Assembly (NCBI GenBank): GCA_964491915.1
Contig: CAZBHS010000030.1
Span: 8,660-72,659, forward strand
DNA length: 64,000 bases
Direction: 5' to 3'
From: JAHELQ01 sp964491915
GTDB lineage: Bacteria > Acidobacteriota > Aminicenantia > UBA2199
Both the position numbers and the translations under genes were made by a program. The notes below the pieces were generated by a model. The model saw only the letters and a list, made by a program, of their open reading frames with translations. It was not told the origin of the DNA and searched no databases. Positions 9,952 to 18,889 of this stretch are shown one piece after another (positions within the stretch are counted from its first letter, which is position 1; every line of letters starts with the position of its first letter).

Positions 9952-10634
9952 TGCCCCGGCGCGAACTCCCTTCGTTTCGAGCAATGTGGAAAACGCATGA
10001 AACCATATATCTGCAAATATTTTCCACCGCCCTCGAAGATCTGGTTGAGACTGATATCTCCGGTGATGAAGAAGACGCTATCTCCGAGAAGCTTACCCTC
10101 TCTCTCAAGCGGGCGTGTCTTGGACTTTCCCGCAGCCGGAACCAGGAGGTGGCGGTTCCTGTTTGGGAGGCTCCGATTCCGCCAATTGAAACCAGGGATT
10201 TGACCGGAGGAAAACGCGGAAAACGCCCTGATTTTACCTGCACCTGTCAAAATTTTCACGCCCAATCGCCTGAAGATTATGAAGTTTCCCTCCATGTGGA
10301 ATGCAAACGCCTGGGCAACCCCACCAGCCCCTCCTGGAATCTCAACGAAAATTATGTGAAAAATGGAATCAAGCGCTTTGACTGTTCCAGTCATAAATAC
10401 GGCAATCAAGCGCCCTCCGGCCTAATGATCGGATACATCACCGCAAAGGATCCCGGCGACATAGAGCGGGAGGTGAACGGATATCAAAAAAAACACACGC
10501 CCCACTGTCCACCTATCAATTTTAATTCTTCAAGTGGAGTTATTCGAAAAACAACACAAGTGTTATGCCGAAAGAATGTCGAGCCCGGTCAATTTAAATT
10601 ATTTCATATGTGGGGCGACTTCAGAAGTCAATAA
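9951..10634 (+). CDS. PD-(D/E)xK restriction endonuclease partner of the methylase
   Basis: This 227-residue protein is coupled to the methylase through TGATG. It has the nuclease signature: Asp94 in RPDFT, then Glu117-Cys-Lys119 in HVECKRL, the PD...ExK arrangement with Cys as the middle residue. This is probably the cleavage subunit, or a nuclease protecting against DNA lacking the methylase mark. The C-terminus reaches a normal stop. Family identity beyond the fold is not clear, and the target sequence cannot be read from the protein. Confidence 0.72.
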   Translation: MPRRELPSFRAMWKTHETIYLQIFSTALEDLVETDISGDEEDAISEKLTLSLKRACLGLSRSRNQEVAVPVWEAPIPPIETRDLTGGKRGKRPDFTCTCQNFHAQSPEDYEVSLHVECKRLGNPTSPSWNLNENYVKNGIKRFDCSSHKYGNQAPSGLMIGYITAKDPGDIEREVNGYQKKHTPHCPPINFNSSSGVIRKTTQVLCRKNVEPGQFKLFHMWGDFRSQ

Positions 10635-10784
10635 TTCCCAGATTTTGATTCTAGTATTTCTCTCGGTTGCAAACTTTAGTGCAGATCGGCTTCAGGTGAT
10701 GCCCACCGTGTGACACCCCTACAAAAGGCCTAAACCCTCACACAGATTGGAATATCCGACTCATCTTGCCTGACTTTGATTGAT

Positions 10785-10826
10785 ATCTCTTGGCTCGTGA
10801 ATGTTGTTTGCGTTATAATGGAGAAG
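10785..10826. repeat. Direct repeat, right copy, flanking the R-M cassette
   Basis: This is the partner of 6648-6689: 19 identical bases, then a gap-free weaker match. This copy contains the TTGGCT and TATAAT of the CHAT-gene promoter; in the left copy the TATAAT position is GC-rich. The ancestral locus may therefore have been the CHAT promoter, with the left copy decayed. Confidence 0.6.
10790..10819 (+). promoter_or_regulatory. Promoter of the CHAT-STAND-TPR gene
   Basis: TTGGCT (10790-10795), an 18-base spacer and TATAAT (10814-10819). It lies 61 bases before the chosen ATG and overlaps the right-hand direct repeat. Confidence 0.55.
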
Positions 10827-10880
10827 ATAGTCTGCAACCAAGGACCGGCCGGGGAGGCCCGGCTAAATTTAGGAGGAGCT

Positions 10881-13800
10881 ATGGCGGTGGAGTTTGACGT
10901 TCGGTTTGAATGGAGTAAGGCTGAGGAGAATCTCTGGATGGTGAGAGTGCTGGCGGATGGAAGCGAGGATCGGGGAGAGGTTGATAAAAAGCAGATCGAG
11001 GCGATTGAGGAGGAGTGCAAGCATCTGGATTGGCGGCGGTCTGTTGAGTTGGGACGGAGGATCGGCTCGATATTGTTTCGAGTGATCGATGGGGACAGGC
11101 ACGTGTTGAGTGAGGCGTTGAAGGATGCCGGGAATAAGGGAGAGCGGCTGATGATAGGTGTGATGGCCGATGGTCCAGCCCGGCGATGGCCGTTTGAGTT
11201 GTTGTTTGACGATGGTTTTCTCGTTCCCTTTCGAGTGGATCTGGTGAGACGGGTAGAAGACGGGGATAACGATATAAGCATCCAAACGCAGGACCGGCAA
11301 TTGCGGATACTGTTCATGTCTTGCTCGCCTTTGGGCGTTGAGCCGGTGCTCGATTTTGAGCTGGAAGAGGACGCTCTTTACCGGTTTACAGAAAGCCTTC
11401 CGGTTCACATCGATGTGGAGGATACCGGGTCCCTCGTAGGGCTCGATGAACGGCTCGATGAAGAGTACGATATTATCCACCTGTCCGGGCATGCCGACAT
11501 CGACCGCGACAATGATTCGCCTATTTTCTTGATGGAAGATGAACTCGGACAACCGGTGAAGGTAATGCCGGAAGAGCTTTCTCGAGTACTATCTAAAAAT
11601 TCGCCCCGCTTGCTCTTTTTATCCGGTTGCCGAACCGGCCAGGCGCCGGACGATGCGGCGGCTTATTCCTTTTCCCGCCACATGGTGATGATGGGAATCC
11701 CGGCGGTGATTGGTTGGGGACTCCCGGTCTCAGACGCCGGAGCCATCCAGGCGGCCAGAAAGTTTTACCTGGAGCTTGGGCGAGGCGAAGATATTCTCGC
11801 AGCCCTTCATCTAACCCGCAGATTCCTCTTCCGCGATAATATCAAAGACTGGTGCCTCCTACGGCTTGAGGCGAACAACCATCATCTAAGTATTCCCCTG
11901 GTAAAAAAGGGACAGGCTCCTCCCACAAACCCACGACAAACTCTGCATTCCTCCCTCGAAGGCACACAAGTAAAGATACTCGAACGTGGCTTCATCGGTC
12001 GCAGGCGGCAGATTCAATCGTCGCTCCGTGTACTCAAACATGACGACTCCAAAATCGGTCTCCTGATCCACGGAACCGGCGGCCTCGGCAAAAGTTGCTT
12101 AGCGGGAAAGCTCTGCGAACGCCTCTCGGAGCACCAACTCATCATCGTTCACGGCATCCTCGACTCGATCGCTCTACTCGAAGCCGTCAAAAGAGCCTTT
12201 CAAAAAGCCGGAGACGAAGAAGGGCTGCAAATTCTAGAACAAGCTCTCGAACTACCCGACAAGATGATGATGCTCTGCAACTCAGTGTTTAAAAAAAAGA
12301 GCTGTCTCTTCCTCCTCGACGATTTCGAGCAAAACCTCCCCAACGCCGATAAAGGAGATTTGACTCTCGCCCCCCTGGCGCAAGAAGTACTTCAAGCTCT
12401 ACTAAATTCTCTCCCAACCACAAACAAGAAGACCCAGCTCATCATCACCTGCAGATATCAGTTTCCCATGATCACCAACCACTTGCAGCCAATGTCGCCG
12501 GACAGTTTCCGAGGCCCCGACCTCCAGAAAAAAATCAAAACCCTTGACGCCATCAACCGCTTCTCCGACCCAGCCATCCGGCAGCTCCTCATCACCGCCG
12601 GCCGAGGCAATCCCCGCCTCCTGGAAGCCCTCGATACCCTCATCAAAGAATCCCCCGATACAGACTTCGAATCCCTCCTCGAAAAAGTCTCGCACCAGCA
12701 GGAAGAGTTCGTCCAACGCCTGACTCTCCAGCGAATCATCGCCTCCCAACCACCCGATTTCACCCAATTCCTCCGCCACGCCGCAGTTTTTTTCGCACCT
12801 GTCCCCAAACAAGGACTCGAAAACGTCTGCCGCCACATCCCCAACTGGGAATCCCACAATCAAAAAGCCGTCCAGCTCAGCCTAATGGAAGCAACCATAG
12901 TCGCCAACAACCCCAAAGAGTTCTGGCTCACCCCCATGCTCCGCCAAGAATTATTCGCTCAACTGTCCTCCGAGGCCCAACTAAAATGCCACCAATCCGC
13001 CGTCCAGTATTATCTCCCCCTCATTGAAGAATTAGATGATGATAAACCGCATTCATCCATCCAACTCATCGATCACGCCCTCGAAGCCGACATGCCCGAC
13101 GAAGCCGTCCTCGCCGGCGGCCCGCTGTTGAAATTTTTAGGAGAACATTTGGCCATTCAGCCTGCGCTTTTTTACGGACATGCGATTGCCTCCGTCGTCT
13201 CAGAAGCAAAAAAGACCGAAAAGCTATCACTTTTTTGGACAGAGCTAGGCCTTATTCTCAATCAGACAGGTCATTCGGAAGAAGCCATAGATTGTTTTTC
13301 AAAGTCATTGTATATTGATAAACAAATTTATGAGGAGTATCATCCAGAGATTGCCACAGATCTCAACAATCTGGGTGCAGCATATTCAGAACTTGGAGAT
13401 TTCCAAAAGGCAATCGAACTTCATGATCAAGCATTCGTCATCAGCAGACAGATCTACGGAGAGCGGCACCCGGATGTTGCTACCTGCCTGAACAGCCTGG
13501 GGGCGACTTATAAATTATTCGGAAACTACAACAAAGCGATTGAATTCTTTGAAAAAAGCCTCGCCATCAAAAAGTTGGTTTATGGAGAGGGGCATTCAGA
13601 GCTTGCCACAGATTTCAATAATCTGGGATCGGCTTATGAAGCGTTTGGTGACTTTCCTAAAGCAATCAACAATTATGAAAAAGCCCTCGCCATTGTCCGG
13701 GATGTGCATGGAGAGGTACATCCGAATGTTGCCTCAACGCTTTCCAATCTGGGGACATCCTATTATTCTCTAGGCGTTGCTCCAAAGGCGATTATCTTTT

Positions 13801-14303
13801 TTGAAAATGCCCTTGCAATAATTACTCAGATCTATGGAGAGCACCATCCGCTTGTTGCAACCTTTCTTAACAATCTTGGGGCTGGATACTATTCACTTGG
13901 CAATTTCCCTAAAGCGATTGAATTCTATGATAGAGCCCTTTCTATTGTTCAGGCATTGTATGGAGAAATACACCCACATGTTGCCAGTACGCTTAACAAT
14001 TTGGGAGCGGTAAACAATTCTATTGGCGACTATCAAAAGGCCGTCGAATACAGTGCAAAGGCACTTGCTATCGGTAGGCAAATTTACGGAACATTGAATC
14101 CGAATGTTATCGCTTTTCTAAGCAACCTGGCATCAGCGTATGAATCACTTGAGGAGTACAAAGTGGCGTTCGAATGTGTAAGCCAAATGTATAAAATTAT
14201 TTCTGATTTCTTGGGTCCGGATCACCCGAACTCTCAGAACGTTCAAATGGATTTGCATAGGCTTAAGCAGCGGGTAGAGATGGGGGAGTTGTTGGAAAAA
14301 TGA
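10881..14303 (+). CDS. CHAT protease-like / STAND NTPase / TPR protein
   Basis: This 1140-residue protein has three parts. The caspase-like CHAT domain carries a candidate His-Cys dyad at His204 (HLSGHAD) and Cys250 (LSGCRTGQAP). The STAND-type NTPase has Walker A GTGGLGKS at 398-405 and Walker B FLLDDFE with Asp480-481. Eight tetratricopeptide repeats of 42 residues follow from about residue 798. This is the architecture of NLR-like conflict proteins: TPRs sense, the NTPase assembles, the CHAT protease executes. No separate substrate protein is adjacent. ATG 10881 follows AGGAGG; the frame opens upstream at 10776, but that stretch covers the promoter. Base composition changes sharply along the gene (see findings). 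Confidence 0.88.
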   Translation: MAVEFDVRFEWSKAEENLWMVRVLADGSEDRGEVDKKQIEAIEEECKHLDWRRSVELGRRIGSILFRVIDGDRHVLSEALKDAGNKGERLMIGVMADGPARRWPFELLFDDGFLVPFRVDLVRRVEDGDNDISIQTQDRQLRILFMSCSPLGVEPVLDFELEEDALYRFTESLPVHIDVEDTGSLVGLDERLDEEYDIIHLSGHADIDRDNDSPIFLMEDELGQPVKVMPEELSRVLSKNSPRLLFLSGCRTGQAPDDAAAYSFSRHMVMMGIPAVIGWGLPVSDAGAIQAARKFYLELGRGEDILAALHLTRRFLFRDNIKDWCLLRLEANNHHLSIPLVKKGQAPPTNPRQTLHSSLEGTQVKILERGFIGRRRQIQSSLRVLKHDDSKIGLLIHGTGGLGKSCLAGKLCERLSEHQLIIVHGILDSIALLEAVKRAFQKAGDEEGLQILEQALELPDKMMMLCNSVFKKKSCLFLLDDFEQNLPNADKGDLTLAPLAQEVLQALLNSLPTTNKKTQLIITCRYQFPMITNHLQPMSPDSFRGPDLQKKIKTLDAINRFSDPAIRQLLITAGRGNPRLLEALDTLIKESPDTDFESLLEKVSHQQEEFVQRLTLQRIIASQPPDFTQFLRHAAVFFAPVPKQGLENVCRHIPNWESHNQKAVQLSLMEATIVANNPKEFWLTPMLRQELFAQLSSEAQLKCHQSAVQYYLPLIEELDDDKPHSSIQLIDHALEADMPDEAVLAGGPLLKFLGEHLAIQPALFYGHAIASVVSEAKKTEKLSLFWTELGLILNQTGHSEEAIDCFSKSLYIDKQIYEEYHPEIATDLNNLGAAYSELGDFQKAIELHDQAFVISRQIYGERHPDVATCLNSLGATYKLFGNYNKAIEFFEKSLAIKKLVYGEGHSELATDFNNLGSAYEAFGDFPKAINNYEKALAIVRDVHGEVHPNVASTLSNLGTSYYSLGVAPKAIIFFENALAIITQIYGEHHPLVATFLNNLGAGYYSLGNFPKAIEFYDRALSIVQALYGEIHPHVASTLNNLGAVNNSIGDYQKAVEYSAKALAIGRQIYGTLNPNVIAFLSNLASAYESLEEYKVAFECVSQMYKIISDFLGPDHPNSQNVQMDLHRLKQRVEMGELLEK
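13272..14275 (+). repeat. Eight tandem TPR units, 126 bp each
   Basis: Units of 42 codons repeat the pattern KAIEF...AL.I....YGE.HP.VA..LNNLG..Y..LG, the kinesin-light-chain-like TPR type. The first starts at about 13272. The eighth is divergent and slightly longer. DNA identity between units is partial, so the array is old or diversified rather than freshly amplified. Confidence 0.8.
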
Positions 14304-14483
14304 AGGTGGATGGGCAGTATTGGATAACCGGGGGGTTATATTTTATAACCAGAGGGTTGACCGGGAGAGGGGAGGATGATTGGGGGGATTGGGGAGAGGG
14401 TTGTTGGGCGGAGGTTTTGGAAGAGAGTGTGGTTGATTGGGGAGCTGGAAAGGAAATTGCACTGGGAATTTTAGGAGAACGAC

Positions 14484-15986
14484 ATGAAGCGTGCAATTTT
14501 AGTTTTTTTGATGGTTTGTTTGGCGGTTGTCGATGGCTTGAGTGGGCAAAGCGTCGAGGGGGCGGCGAATCTTTCTGCTGGAGGTGGGAGGGTTCGGAAT
14601 GTTCATCCGCGGGTGTTGGTGATGAAGAGCGGGGATGTGATGGCGGTTTGGGAAAGCGGGAGTAGTAAAAGCGATAATGATATTGTTTATAGGATTTGGA
14701 AGCAGGGGATAAATGTGTGGCATCCGCCGTTGGCGGTGGCGCCGTTTGTGGCTGTGACGGGGATTCGTAACGCGCAGTATCCGCAGTTGGTGGAAGATTT
14801 GGATGGGACTGTGCATATGAGCTTCATGGATGGGGACGCCAGTTATAACCGGGACGTTTATTATTGTTATTATAGAGACGGACGTTGGAGTCGGGCGGTG
14901 AATGTTTGTTCGACACCGGTGAATTCCGCCTGGCCGCGGATTGGTCTGGATGTGGAAGGGGGACGGCTGTATGTCTCGTGGCAACATGAGTGGAATAATA
15001 GGTTTGATGGGAAGGATATCGTTTATGTGACGAAAAAGATTGGAGAGAATGTTTGGAGCGGGATGAAGCGGTTGTCGAATACGCCGGAGCGTCAGAGCAT
15101 TCATCAGGCGACGGTTTGTGTGGATGGGCGTCTGCTTGGCGTTTGGATGGACGGGTATTCGGAGCGGGATGTGTGGGGACTGCGGGCCGGCTGGGTGAAG
15201 GATAGTAATGGGAGTCGCGGCGAAGGTGTGCTGGCCGGGCCGGTGGCGGTGCATCAACCGCAATGGCCGGATGTGGCGGCGGACTCTGCGGGCGATATTT
15301 TGGGGATATTTTCGCGGCGGGACGCGCCCCTCGAATTTATATTCAAACCGGTGGATAGGGCGGATTGGCAGACCGGCTTCCTGGCGGATGGCGGGGGGAT
15401 TACGTTTTTTGGCGTGACTGTGGCCCGCAATGATGTGGCTTATTGCATGTACCGGCGGAATGTGGGTGATGGCTTTTTGCCGGTGATGATCCGCTTTGAC
15501 GGGGAGGTTGTGTCTGAGCCTGAACTCCTGGACCATCCGGCGATTCGACCGGCTGTTTGGCTGGGGCATATGGACGTCGATGTCTCGCTGGAAGGCAACG
15601 CTCATATGGCCTGGAGCTCGGGGCAACCGTCGCATGTGCCGACGGCGGTAGTGTATGCCCGGCAAGCGAGACACCCTGAGGCGCCGGAAGTCTCCATCGC
15701 GGTGACAAGCGGCGTGAACCGGCGATTTGAGCTGCGGGGGCAGCGGGTATCGGGGGATTCCGGGCTGCGTCATCAGTGCTGGTATGTGCCGGGGTTGGGA
15801 CTCTGGACTGAAGGGGAGAGGTTGGAGTTGCAACTGCCGGACGATGGGGAGTACCGGGTCTATTATATGGTGGGGGATGGGAATCATTTGTATGGATGCG
15901 CCGAGACAGCGCTGGGAGCGCGGGAATTTCCGGGGGTGGAGCGGCGTGATGAGGCCTTGCTTCCACAGCGCACGGATAGAGACTAG
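14484..15986 (+). CDS. Secreted beta-propeller-like protein
   Basis: This 500-residue protein has a clear signal peptide (MKRAILVFLMVCLAVVDGLSG) after an AGGAGA site. The body repeats blocks of the form HPRVLVMKSGDVMAVWES, YPQLVEDLDGTVHMSFMD, WPRIGLDVEGGRLYVSWQHE and QWPDVAADSAGDILGIFS, the sialidase/BNR-like repeat of a propeller. Sialidase catalytic residues are not evident. The last 100 residues may form a separate beta domain. Its TAG overlaps the stop of the convergent sensor gene within the palindrome CTAG. Function is unknown; a carbohydrate- or surface-binding role is only a guess. Confidence 0.72.
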   Translation: MKRAILVFLMVCLAVVDGLSGQSVEGAANLSAGGGRVRNVHPRVLVMKSGDVMAVWESGSSKSDNDIVYRIWKQGINVWHPPLAVAPFVAVTGIRNAQYPQLVEDLDGTVHMSFMDGDASYNRDVYYCYYRDGRWSRAVNVCSTPVNSAWPRIGLDVEGGRLYVSWQHEWNNRFDGKDIVYVTKKIGENVWSGMKRLSNTPERQSIHQATVCVDGRLLGVWMDGYSERDVWGLRAGWVKDSNGSRGEGVLAGPVAVHQPQWPDVAADSAGDILGIFSRRDAPLEFIFKPVDRADWQTGFLADGGGITFFGVTVARNDVAYCMYRRNVGDGFLPVMIRFDGEVVSEPELLDHPAIRPAVWLGHMDVDVSLEGNAHMAWSSGQPSHVPTAVVYARQARHPEAPEVSIAVTSGVNRRFELRGQRVSGDSGLRHQCWYVPGLGLWTEGERLELQLPDDGEYRVYYMVGDGNHLYGCAETALGAREFPGVERRDEALLPQRTDRD

Positions 15987-18748
15987 TCTGCGAAATCGGA
16001 GAACTTCTTGCGGTATTCCGATGGACTCATGCCGGTGAATTTCTTGAAGGCGGCGTTGAACACGGACTTTGAATTGAAGCCCACCTCGTAGGCGATCTTC
16101 AAGAGGACGAAGTCTTTCTCTTTGGGATCCAGGAGTTTTTTGCACGCCTCTTCCACCCGGTATTGGTTGAGAAAATTCTTGAAATTCTGCTCCCGTTCCT
16201 CGTTGATGATCTGCGACATCTGCTTGGTGGGAATGGAAAGTCGGGCCGCCAATTTGGCCAGCGTGATGTTGGGGTCGCGATAAGGTTTCTCCTGAGCCAT
16301 AAAATCCATGACCCGTTGCAGGTAGACCTGGGATTTGCGGGGGGTGAGGGGCGAATCTTTGTATTTCTCTTTTTGAGGGGGTTCGAACTTTAATTGGCGT
16401 TTTTTGTAGAATACCAAAAGGATGGCCAGGAAGAAGACGCAGAGAAGCAGCATTTTGAACCAGAAGTTTTGATAGAGGTAGGGGAGGATGGTAAACTCGA
16501 CGCTGGAGCCCTTGTAATTCCAGACGCGGTCGTTATTGCAGGCGATGACCTTGAAGCGGAAATCGCCGTACTCCAGCCCGTCGTAGCGGATGCTCCGTCG
16601 CTCCGCTGTCTCGTGCCAGGTCTTGTCGTGACCGAACAGGCGGTAGCTGAATCTCACTTTTTCAGGTACCACTAGACTGGGGGCGGTGTAGTGGAACTCG
16701 ATCCTGCCGGTGCCGGCGGGGAAGGTCATGTTATCGGAGACATCCACGGGCACGCCGTCCACCAGCATCTTCTCCAACAGAACATTGGGGCGCACTTGAT
16801 TGAGCTCGATGCCCTCGGGGTAGATGGAGGCTACGCCGTTGATGGTGGGGAAGTAAAGGATGCCCGCCGGACCCTTGAAGCCCGCCGGTTGGCCGCCGCC
16901 GGTGCACACAGCGCTCTTGATGCCGTCCCTTTGCTGAAAGTAGTTGCAGGTCACGGGCCTGGGGTTTTGCGCATCATAGGCCAGCAAGTCTTGTTTGGGT
17001 ATATAAAAGATGCCGTTGTTGGAGGACATCCACAATTGGTTCTTGTTATCTTCCAGGATGCGGTAGATCACATTGTTGAAGAGCCCTTGCCCGGTTTTGA
17101 AGACCCGGAAGCGTCCCCGCATGAAACAATTCAAACCGCCGCCGTCGGTGGCGATCCAGACGGCGCCGGAGCTGTCGCAATGGATGTCGAGGATGACATT
17201 GTCGCTGAGTCCGTGCTCGGTTGTATAGGAGGTGAATTTGCCGGCCCCATAGCTGTGCAATCCGCCGTTGGTGCCGATCCAATAGGTGCCAGCCGGGTCC
17301 TGGGTCACCACAGTGATGAAGTTATCGCGTAGGACGTTGAAGGTGGAGAAATTGCTGAACGAATGGCCGTTGTAAATATAGAGCCCCTGGCCCTGGGTGC
17401 CGATCCAGAGGTGTTTGTTATGATCCTGGTAGAGGCAGTTGATCGCCGGTTGCCGCCGGTAGGGGCGGTATTCCGGGAGGGGGATCTCGATCTTCTGTAT
17501 TGTGTCGTTGTCGATGCGGGCCAATCCTTGCCGGGTGCCGATCCACACACCGGAGCCGCCATGGCCGTACACAGTGTAGACAAAATCGCTGGGCAAACCG
17601 TCTTCTTTCCGGAAGATGGCGATCTCGCCTTTGGCGTACCGGTTGAGGCCGCCGCCGTTGGTGGCGATCCACAAGGTGCCGTCCTGCTCTTTGTAGATGG
17701 ATTTTATGGAATTGGACGAGATGCCCCGCTCTTTGTCCAACACTGAGAAGCGGCTCTTGTGGAGTTTGTTGAGGCCGTTGCCGGATGTGCCGATCCACAG
17801 GTTGCCTTCCCGGTCTTCGAACAATTTCATGAGGGAATTGTCCGAGAGGCGGATCTCGTCTTTGACAGATTCCAGTCTTCCGTCCCGGTAGTGGTTCAAG
17901 CCCCCTTCGGTGGCGATCCAGACGAGGCCGTTTTTGTCCTGGATGACGGAGCGGACGAGGTTGTCCGCCAGGCCGTCTTCGATTGTATAGCGGGAGACGG
18001 CGCCGTTTGTATATTTGTTGAGGCCGTTGAGGGTGCCGATCCAGAGGTTATTTTCGTTGTCCTTGAATAGGGAGGTGATGGAATGGCCGGTGAGGTCGTC
18101 GGGGGAGAAGGCGCGGTCGATGGCGCCGTTCTCGAGGATGTCCAGGCCGTTGGCTGTGCCGATCCAGAGGGTTCCGTCTTTTGTGGGTAATAATGAATAA
18201 ACTGTGTCGTCCGACAGGCCGCCGGCGGTGGTGTAATGGTGGAAGCGGCCCCCTTTGAAATAGGCCAATCCGCCGCCGTTGGTGCCGGCCCATATGGTGT
18301 GGTCGCTGTCTTCGGCGATGGTCCAGATAAAATCGTTGGATAATCCGTCTTTGGCGCTGTAGTTTCTGAATGTGTGGGTTTTACCGTTGAATACCGTGAT
18401 GCCGCCGCCGAATGTGCCGATCCACAAGGCGCCCCGCCCGGAGATGTGGACGGAGGTGATGGCGTTGTTTTTTATTTCATCGGTGATGTACTTGTTGTAA
18501 ATTTTGAAGTTTACACCGTCAAATCTGACCAGTCCGTTGGCGGTGGCGATCCATAGGAAGCCGTGATGGTCCTGGTTGATGTCGTAGATGGTGTTTTGCG
18601 GCAAGCCGTCTTTGTACGACCAGGTGCGATTGAAATATTCCGGCGGCCGGGGAGTGAGGGCGAAAAAAAGGTGGACATTGAGGATGATCGATAAAACAAG
18701 CAATGCCCCTTTTTTCCGGGACCTGTGAATGTCGGCTCTTAGTTTCAT
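15983..18748 (-). CDS. Propeller sensor fused directly to an AraC-type regulator
   Basis: This 921-residue protein starts with a membrane/signal segment (ALLVLSIILNVHLFFAL), then about 13 two-component-regulator propeller repeats (GLSDDTVYSLL...DGTLWIGTANGL). A Y_Y_Y domain (RFSYRLFGHDKTWHETAERR) and one membrane helix (FKMLLLCVFFLAILLVFY) follow, and an AraC HTH pair closes the protein (LAARLSIPTKQMSQII; IAYEVGFNSKSVFNAAFKKF). Bacteroidota-type hybrid two-component systems place kinase and receiver domains between these parts; here they are absent. It would act as a one-component membrane-bound regulator. It diverges from the lipoprotein gene at 18890, a likely target. Confidence 0.88.
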   Translation of the reverse strand: MKLRADIHRSRKKGALLVLSIILNVHLFFALTPRPPEYFNRTWSYKDGLPQNTIYDINQDHHGFLWIATANGLVRFDGVNFKIYNKYITDEIKNNAITSVHISGRGALWIGTFGGGITVFNGKTHTFRNYSAKDGLSNDFIWTIAEDSDHTIWAGTNGGGLAYFKGGRFHHYTTAGGLSDDTVYSLLPTKDGTLWIGTANGLDILENGAIDRAFSPDDLTGHSITSLFKDNENNLWIGTLNGLNKYTNGAVSRYTIEDGLADNLVRSVIQDKNGLVWIATEGGLNHYRDGRLESVKDEIRLSDNSLMKLFEDREGNLWIGTSGNGLNKLHKSRFSVLDKERGISSNSIKSIYKEQDGTLWIATNGGGLNRYAKGEIAIFRKEDGLPSDFVYTVYGHGGSGVWIGTRQGLARIDNDTIQKIEIPLPEYRPYRRQPAINCLYQDHNKHLWIGTQGQGLYIYNGHSFSNFSTFNVLRDNFITVVTQDPAGTYWIGTNGGLHSYGAGKFTSYTTEHGLSDNVILDIHCDSSGAVWIATDGGGLNCFMRGRFRVFKTGQGLFNNVIYRILEDNKNQLWMSSNNGIFYIPKQDLLAYDAQNPRPVTCNYFQQRDGIKSAVCTGGGQPAGFKGPAGILYFPTINGVASIYPEGIELNQVRPNVLLEKMLVDGVPVDVSDNMTFPAGTGRIEFHYTAPSLVVPEKVRFSYRLFGHDKTWHETAERRSIRYDGLEYGDFRFKVIACNNDRVWNYKGSSVEFTILPYLYQNFWFKMLLLCVFFLAILLVFYKKRQLKFEPPQKEKYKDSPLTPRKSQVYLQRVMDFMAQEKPYRDPNITLAKLAARLSIPTKQMSQIINEEREQNFKNFLNQYRVEEACKKLLDPKEKDFVLLKIAYEVGFNSKSVFNAAFKKFTGMSPSEYRKKFSDFAD

Positions 18749-18766
18749 TCCTGATTATAAGGATTT

Positions 18767-18795
18767 ATTATATAGTGCCCGTCTGATTTTTGCAA
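18767..18795 (-). promoter_or_regulatory. Promoter of the propeller/AraC gene
   Basis: On the minus strand, TTGCAA (18790-18795), a 17-base spacer and TATAAT (18767-18772). The untranslated leader would be about 12 bases. Confidence 0.6.
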
Positions 18796-18827
18796 TAGAA
18801 ATAAATCGGGTGTATTGGCGGAAAAGG

Positions 18828-18856
18828 TTGACAAACGGATGCCCAGGTGTTAATTA
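18828..18856 (+). promoter_or_regulatory. Promoter of the lipoprotein gene at 18890
   Basis: TTGACA (18828-18833), a 17-base spacer and TAATTA (18851-18856). It lies back to back with the promoter of the propeller/AraC regulator. Confidence 0.65.
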
Positions 18857-18889
18857 TTAATTTCATGACCTAACCAAGGAGGCTTTATA

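Noticed and set aside
14300..14665. ORF starting just before the stop of the CHAT gene
   Set aside because: It overlaps the start of the propeller gene in another frame; Trp/Gly/Glu-rich from G-rich DNA and with no real ribosome site.
14499..16145. Long minus-strand ORF opposite the secreted propeller gene
   Set aside because: It is the antisense shadow of the G-rich coding strand; its sequence is an Arg/His/Pro/Ile mixture without domains, while the plus-strand frame has a signal peptide and repeats.
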